From Gavia stellata (taxonomy: Eukaryota; Chordata; Aves; Gaviiformes; Gaviidae): DNA of 64,000 bases. Location of the stretch: contig NC_082611.1 of NCBI RefSeq assembly GCF_030936135.1, positions 9,873,001 through 9,937,000 of the forward strand, read 5' to 3'. Under the pieces are notes generated by a model. That model saw nothing but the letters and a program-made list of their open reading frames with translations, was not told where the DNA came from and did not search any database. Positions 59,870-64,000 of this stretch are shown piece by piece; position 1 is the first letter of the stretch, and each line of letters begins with the position of its first letter. The position numbers were made by a program, and so were the translations under genes.

Positions 59870-62800
59870 GGAGGTGCAAAAACCTAGCTGTAAATACTGC
59901 TTTTCAGTATCCTCCAGGCTGTTGCAATAGATGCATCCAGTCCGCTATTCCAGTTTCTCCTGATGAGATAATTTCATGAGGTGTCATCCCTGTGCGTCCT
60001 TGAGACCTCTGCAAGGCACGCTTGTATGTTTGCGTTTCCCCTGCTCCCTGGGTCCCTGCTTTCTCCTGTGGAACTTTCCTCTCCCTGAGGCCAGACCCCG
60101 ATTAGCCAAACACCCGGCTCGGGGCGCAGTGCTGGGTGCATCCGCAGGGTCCCCTTCCCAGGTGGCCCCAGCCAGAGCACGGGGGCTGCCCTCGCGGGAG
60201 GATGAGGAGGGGAAGTGGTTTTCCAAAGAGAGTTTCCTTGGTGTGGTGGCATTCTCCCATGTGGAGCAGCAGCTGGATGCCAGAGCTGCGGTGGGTCCCT
60301 TCGTGGCCAGGATTCGGCCATGTGTTCAAGTGGTTCCAATTCCCTCTGGAGCTGGGCAGGCGCAGACGTTGCAGGGAGCAGCCTTACGGAGGAGATGCTG
60401 GGAAGTGAGTTTTACATGCGGATCAGAGCCTGATGAAGATTAAATTGATAAATGTGAAACCACTGCATCTTCTCCCACGCTTTTCTGTCCTCTCTACTAA
60501 ATATTACGGACCACACTCAAGGAGCAAAGGGCAGAATTTGGTCCATACCTGTGACCTTCGCAGTGTGCATCATTAGTCCTGCTGCTGCCTGCTCCTAGCA
60601 GCACCCTCTCTGTGCTAAACAGCTTTTTAATATTGATGTCAAGCAGTTCAGAAGTAGTTTTCAGACCTGCTTAACCTGACAGCTCAGACTCACTCGCTGA
60701 TGGCAGAGCTCGGTGGCCAGCGAGGAAAAGGCTGAGCACTGGTTTCTGCCCGCAAAGGGTGGGGGATGAAGCGTTGCCTGCAGGTGCAGGCATGGGAAAT
60801 AGGGCACTTTTTGAGACCCTGCCAAGCCCTGAGGCTGAAGTGGGGAACTGCAGGGAGTGTTGAAGGGTCAGTGCTAACAGGATTGTGGTTCCTGCCCGAG
60901 AGACCCCATGGTCCCCTGAGACTTGCATCCTCGGGGAGACTCTGCAGCTCAGTTGCCCATGTGCAGCCTCGGGCACGTCTTTGCTTATTTTTCCGTTTTC
61001 CCCTGGTTTGGCTGTAATCCGAGGATGCATCTGGCACAGCTGCTGGCCGAAGGTTTCTGGGGGTGGGTTTTGCCGCTCACAGCACAACACCAGCCGGCAG
61101 CAAGCGCGGCTGCAGGGGTGCAGTCACGTCTCGGGGCTGCAGAGTTAGGTGTGCCTGTGCTGCAAAGCCTTTGCAGTAACAGTATTTACCACGTAGGTGT
61201 TTACTCAGTTCCTGGCCCGGTGGGCCAAGGGTGTCAGGCTGTGGCAACAGCAATTGCAGGTATGTAATAGTGGGTAGGATTTTTTTTAATGACTTTCATG
61301 CCTGATGATTGACCTGGGCACGCGATGTTCTCCTCTAGACCACCTATAAAAATTTAGCTGGATTTTTGCTCTCTAGTATTTAGACTTAATAGCTTTATCC
61401 TGTAGTGGAAAGGAAAAGGGCAGGGCCCTCTAATTCCTTGGGGGTTTCTTCCACTGGGGAGCTGGTTCCTGTGGCTGTGTCTGCTGTGCTGGGAAATGCC
61501 CCCGGCTGCGACGAGCTGGCTCTGTTATCACGTTGGCTGGCGTGTTGTGCTGCAACGTCGTGTGTTGGAGCGGTGCACATGAGCCGCACTGAGCGGTGCT
61601 CCGTTATTTAAGGCCTTTTAAAATATGCAGGATGCAACCAAATTGCATTTAAAAAAAAAAAAGAAATAAAAAAGAAAAAACTTCGGGGGTAATTTGTTAG
61701 AGAGCGGGTCCTGGTGTGCTGTAAATAAGCTAATGACAAGCTACTATAAACTGGGTGAAAATGTTCTGCTTGATGTCTAGCCTGAGTAAGAAGGCAGATG
61801 AAAAACAGAGGCACATTCCTGCTTGTTATTTTTCTTCTCTCTGAGTTAAATGGTTTTAATTGCATTGCAGGTAACTGATGTAGGTAGGTGACTGAAGAAG
61901 CGTTAAATTATTTGTGTCGGAGACCACCCACTCCAGTGCGCTGCGATTTCTCTGCCCGTTACTCCCAGAGAGGCTGCAGTAGGTGCTCCGGCAGCTGCAG
62001 GCGGCAGCAGAGGCGCTGCGCGGCCGTACTCAGCGGTGCAGCGCGGCCGTAACTGCTGAGTAACTGCTGGGCATGTCTGGCAGAGGGTTTACAGGAGATG
62101 CAGGTGGTGTGTGACCCCAGCTGAGCAAGGTGCTTCTGCGTAAGCTTGTCCCCATTACATAAGTGGTACTGATAGCCTTGAAGTTAGCTTAAGGAAATTT
62201 TCTGAATTAGTGCTCCTTTCTGGTCATTTCAAGGCTGCTAATATGTTCAATCAAAGGATGAATTAATATTTGAAATTCCAGCTTAAATTCTACAACTGCA
62301 GATAAGTCATAAATAACGATTACTTTGCAGGCAGGCTCTTCACAAGTACCTGCTTTGCAAATCTTAGTGTAGAGACAAAGGGGAAGGTAAAGGATGTTTT
62401 GGCTGGATCTGGAGCCTGGGCTGATGGGTCGGAGGTGAGTGCCAGATGATGTAGCGACAAGCAAAACTGTCAACCAGTGAGAAGCAATTCTACGTGACCA
62501 AGGTTGGTAGGAGACAAGGGAAAGCTAAGGCTGGCGTTGCACCTGGAGCCAAACGTTGGAGCTCCAAGTCCCATCACGTCTCCTGGCAGTCCCTGCCACC
62601 CCTGGGATGCAGCTCTGGGCTGTGCCGTGCCTGGTACCTGCCATGCCGTGCTGCTCAGCCCTAGAGGGAAGACGGCAGGCAGGCCGGGGGTGTGACCCAG
62701 CCACCCCTCCTGCACAGGAGTCCCATGGGGGACATGGGCCCCTACCCCGAAGAAGAGTTTCATGTAGCACCCAGGCCCCCGTCAGTTTGATATGGATCAT

Positions 62801-64000
62801 ATAGGAACACTGCATCAATAAGTATATAACATAAAAATGTTTTATTTACATCACATTGCTTATCCTCAAGAATTCAACCCTTTTAATGGACATAAGTGAA
62901 ACCAATTTTCTTTTATCTTTCAGCATTTCTATTATAAAGAGATTTTTTTACAGAAGCCTTTCTGTTTCCAAATGCATCCCTCAGTAAAGAGCAGCTGCAG
63001 AAGGAATTGGTTTGACCTCTGCTTCCTTAATTGCTTTTTGCTCTGTGTTGGCCTGGAAATGGATGTTGCTATTGTATAAATTACTGTGATGGTAGAAAAA
63101 GAGCTCATGAGATCAGGTGTGTAGTTTCTGTCAGGAAGATAGGTTTCTTAAATGGAAAGCAGTGTCGACCTGTCCATAACCAGAGCCTGGGTCAGTCTGA
63201 AAACCCCAAATTATAATTACCTCATTTTCTGCTTCTGAGCAGCTCCTCGGAGTTACTGTTTTTTGCAGCCAAGAGCAGATTTAATCTGAAATCTACTCTG
63301 AGCTCCTTTCAGACTCTGGAAGGGGATGCTCAGACATGAGGGAGTACAGCTCGGTCCACTTGCGCTGTAACCTGGGCTCAGAGTGTGGCGCAGCGCCCGA
63401 CTGCTGTCCCGTGGGCTGGACCACAGGGGCTTCTCCACCTCCGCCTGTTGGGGAAGAAGCTGGAAAGAGCGAGCCAGAGCTTTTCTCCTCCTGAGGCTGA
63501 AAGCGTGAGCTTGTGTGGAGTTGGCTTCACTGCAGGTGGGACTACAGCCGTGGTACACAGGTCACTGCATGCAAAAAGTGTGTGTGCAAAAAGCAGAGGG
63601 GCTCTGGCAGAGGCTGCCCACCCGCGGGCTGGTGGCCCCTCCGCAGCTCTGCGGGGGTTTCCTGCTCAAAGGGGCTCCCAGGTCTCCCCACGGACGCCTG
63701 CTGCATCGGCAGGTTCCCTTCCAGTCAGGGCAGCGTTCAGCCCCGCAACGGTGGGCAGCTCGCCTTGTACCTTGAAAAGTTGTCATTTTGGGATCGTGTC
63801 TGAGCACCCGCGAGTCCTGGTCAGTACATGAGCGGTACGTACGGGGTCTGTATGGAGAGCGTGGTGTTAACCACTTCTGCTGCGCTTTGGAGCAGACTGA
63901 AGGGTCAGACGTCAGTGTAAATGGTGTAATAAGTGTAATGGCTAGTGCATGCTTGTGGTCGTTCAAGGAAACCGTTCCTCATCTGTTTGAGAAGAGAGGT

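Larger units (their letters stand above)
50797..64000 (+). other. SYT17: SYT17 intron 7 (incomplete, runs off the window)
   Basis: At least 13.2 kb of intron. It contains the long antisense CR1 (58713-59705), T-rich runs near 53331-53410 and A-runs at 59851-59869 and 61650-61680. No sequence resembling the last SYT17 exon (NHWRRMLNTHRTAVEQWHSL in the human protein as I recall it) was seen in any frame. Nothing else in the region has recognisable protein character. Confidence 0.75.

Noticed and set aside
1-64000. CRISPR arrays, operons, tRNA or rRNA genes, phage or plasmid features
   Set aside because: No regularly spaced repeats, no tRNA or rRNA-like sequences and no prokaryotic gene layout were seen. 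Spliced genes and CR1 repeats show this is avian nuclear DNA.

Overview
This is a stretch of vertebrate nuclear DNA, almost certainly from a bird. The only clearly recognisable interspersed repeats are 5'-truncated CR1 LINEs (three copies, two 3'-end types). There are no mammalian SINEs, and two GC-rich CpG islands sit in otherwise AT-balanced sequence. The window carries two genes, both on the + strand, whose order matches the ITPRIPL2-SYT17 neighbourhood known from human 16p12.3. I see no bacterial, plasmid, phage or CRISPR content.

Layout. Bases 1-8070 are intergenic. They hold a CR1 fragment (1084-1557), an AT-rich block that looks like a candidate conserved element (about 1620-2160) and a diverged 95-bp direct repeat (4376-4470 and 5255-5347). 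Bases 8070-10200 are a CpG island containing the intronless coding region of ITPRIPL2. It is open from 8461 to 10173 but has no ATG before the conserved N-terminus; a GTG stands where the start is expected. An AT-rich presumed 3' UTR follows to about 13975. Bases 13980-26700 are intergenic, with an antisense CR1 (21041-21626).

From about 26700 to beyond the right edge lies SYT17 (the B/K protein, an atypical synaptotagmin). Seven coding exons can be placed base by base: 27331-27345, an 18-nt microexon 30813-30830, 32215-32363, 37560-37708, 38142-38761, 49711-49831 and 50641-50796. All splice phases agree. They encode 409 codons plus one base. The human protein, as I recall it, has 474 residues, so about 65 residues (the end of C2B) should lie in a last exon that I could not find before 64000. 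Intron 7 contains the longest CR1 copy (58713-59705), which has a broken reverse transcriptase.

The two genes are neighbours, not an operon. ITPRIPL2 is a membrane-anchored Mab-21-fold protein that is probably catalytically inactive. SYT17 is a cysteine-cluster, lipid-anchored double-C2 protein of the secretory pathway. No dramatic new system was found. The observations most worth checking are the missing ATG of ITPRIPL2, the SYT17 microexon, a 34-bp palindrome of Grainyhead-type sites in SYT17 intron 3, and an unassigned coding-like segment behind a good splice acceptor in intron 5.
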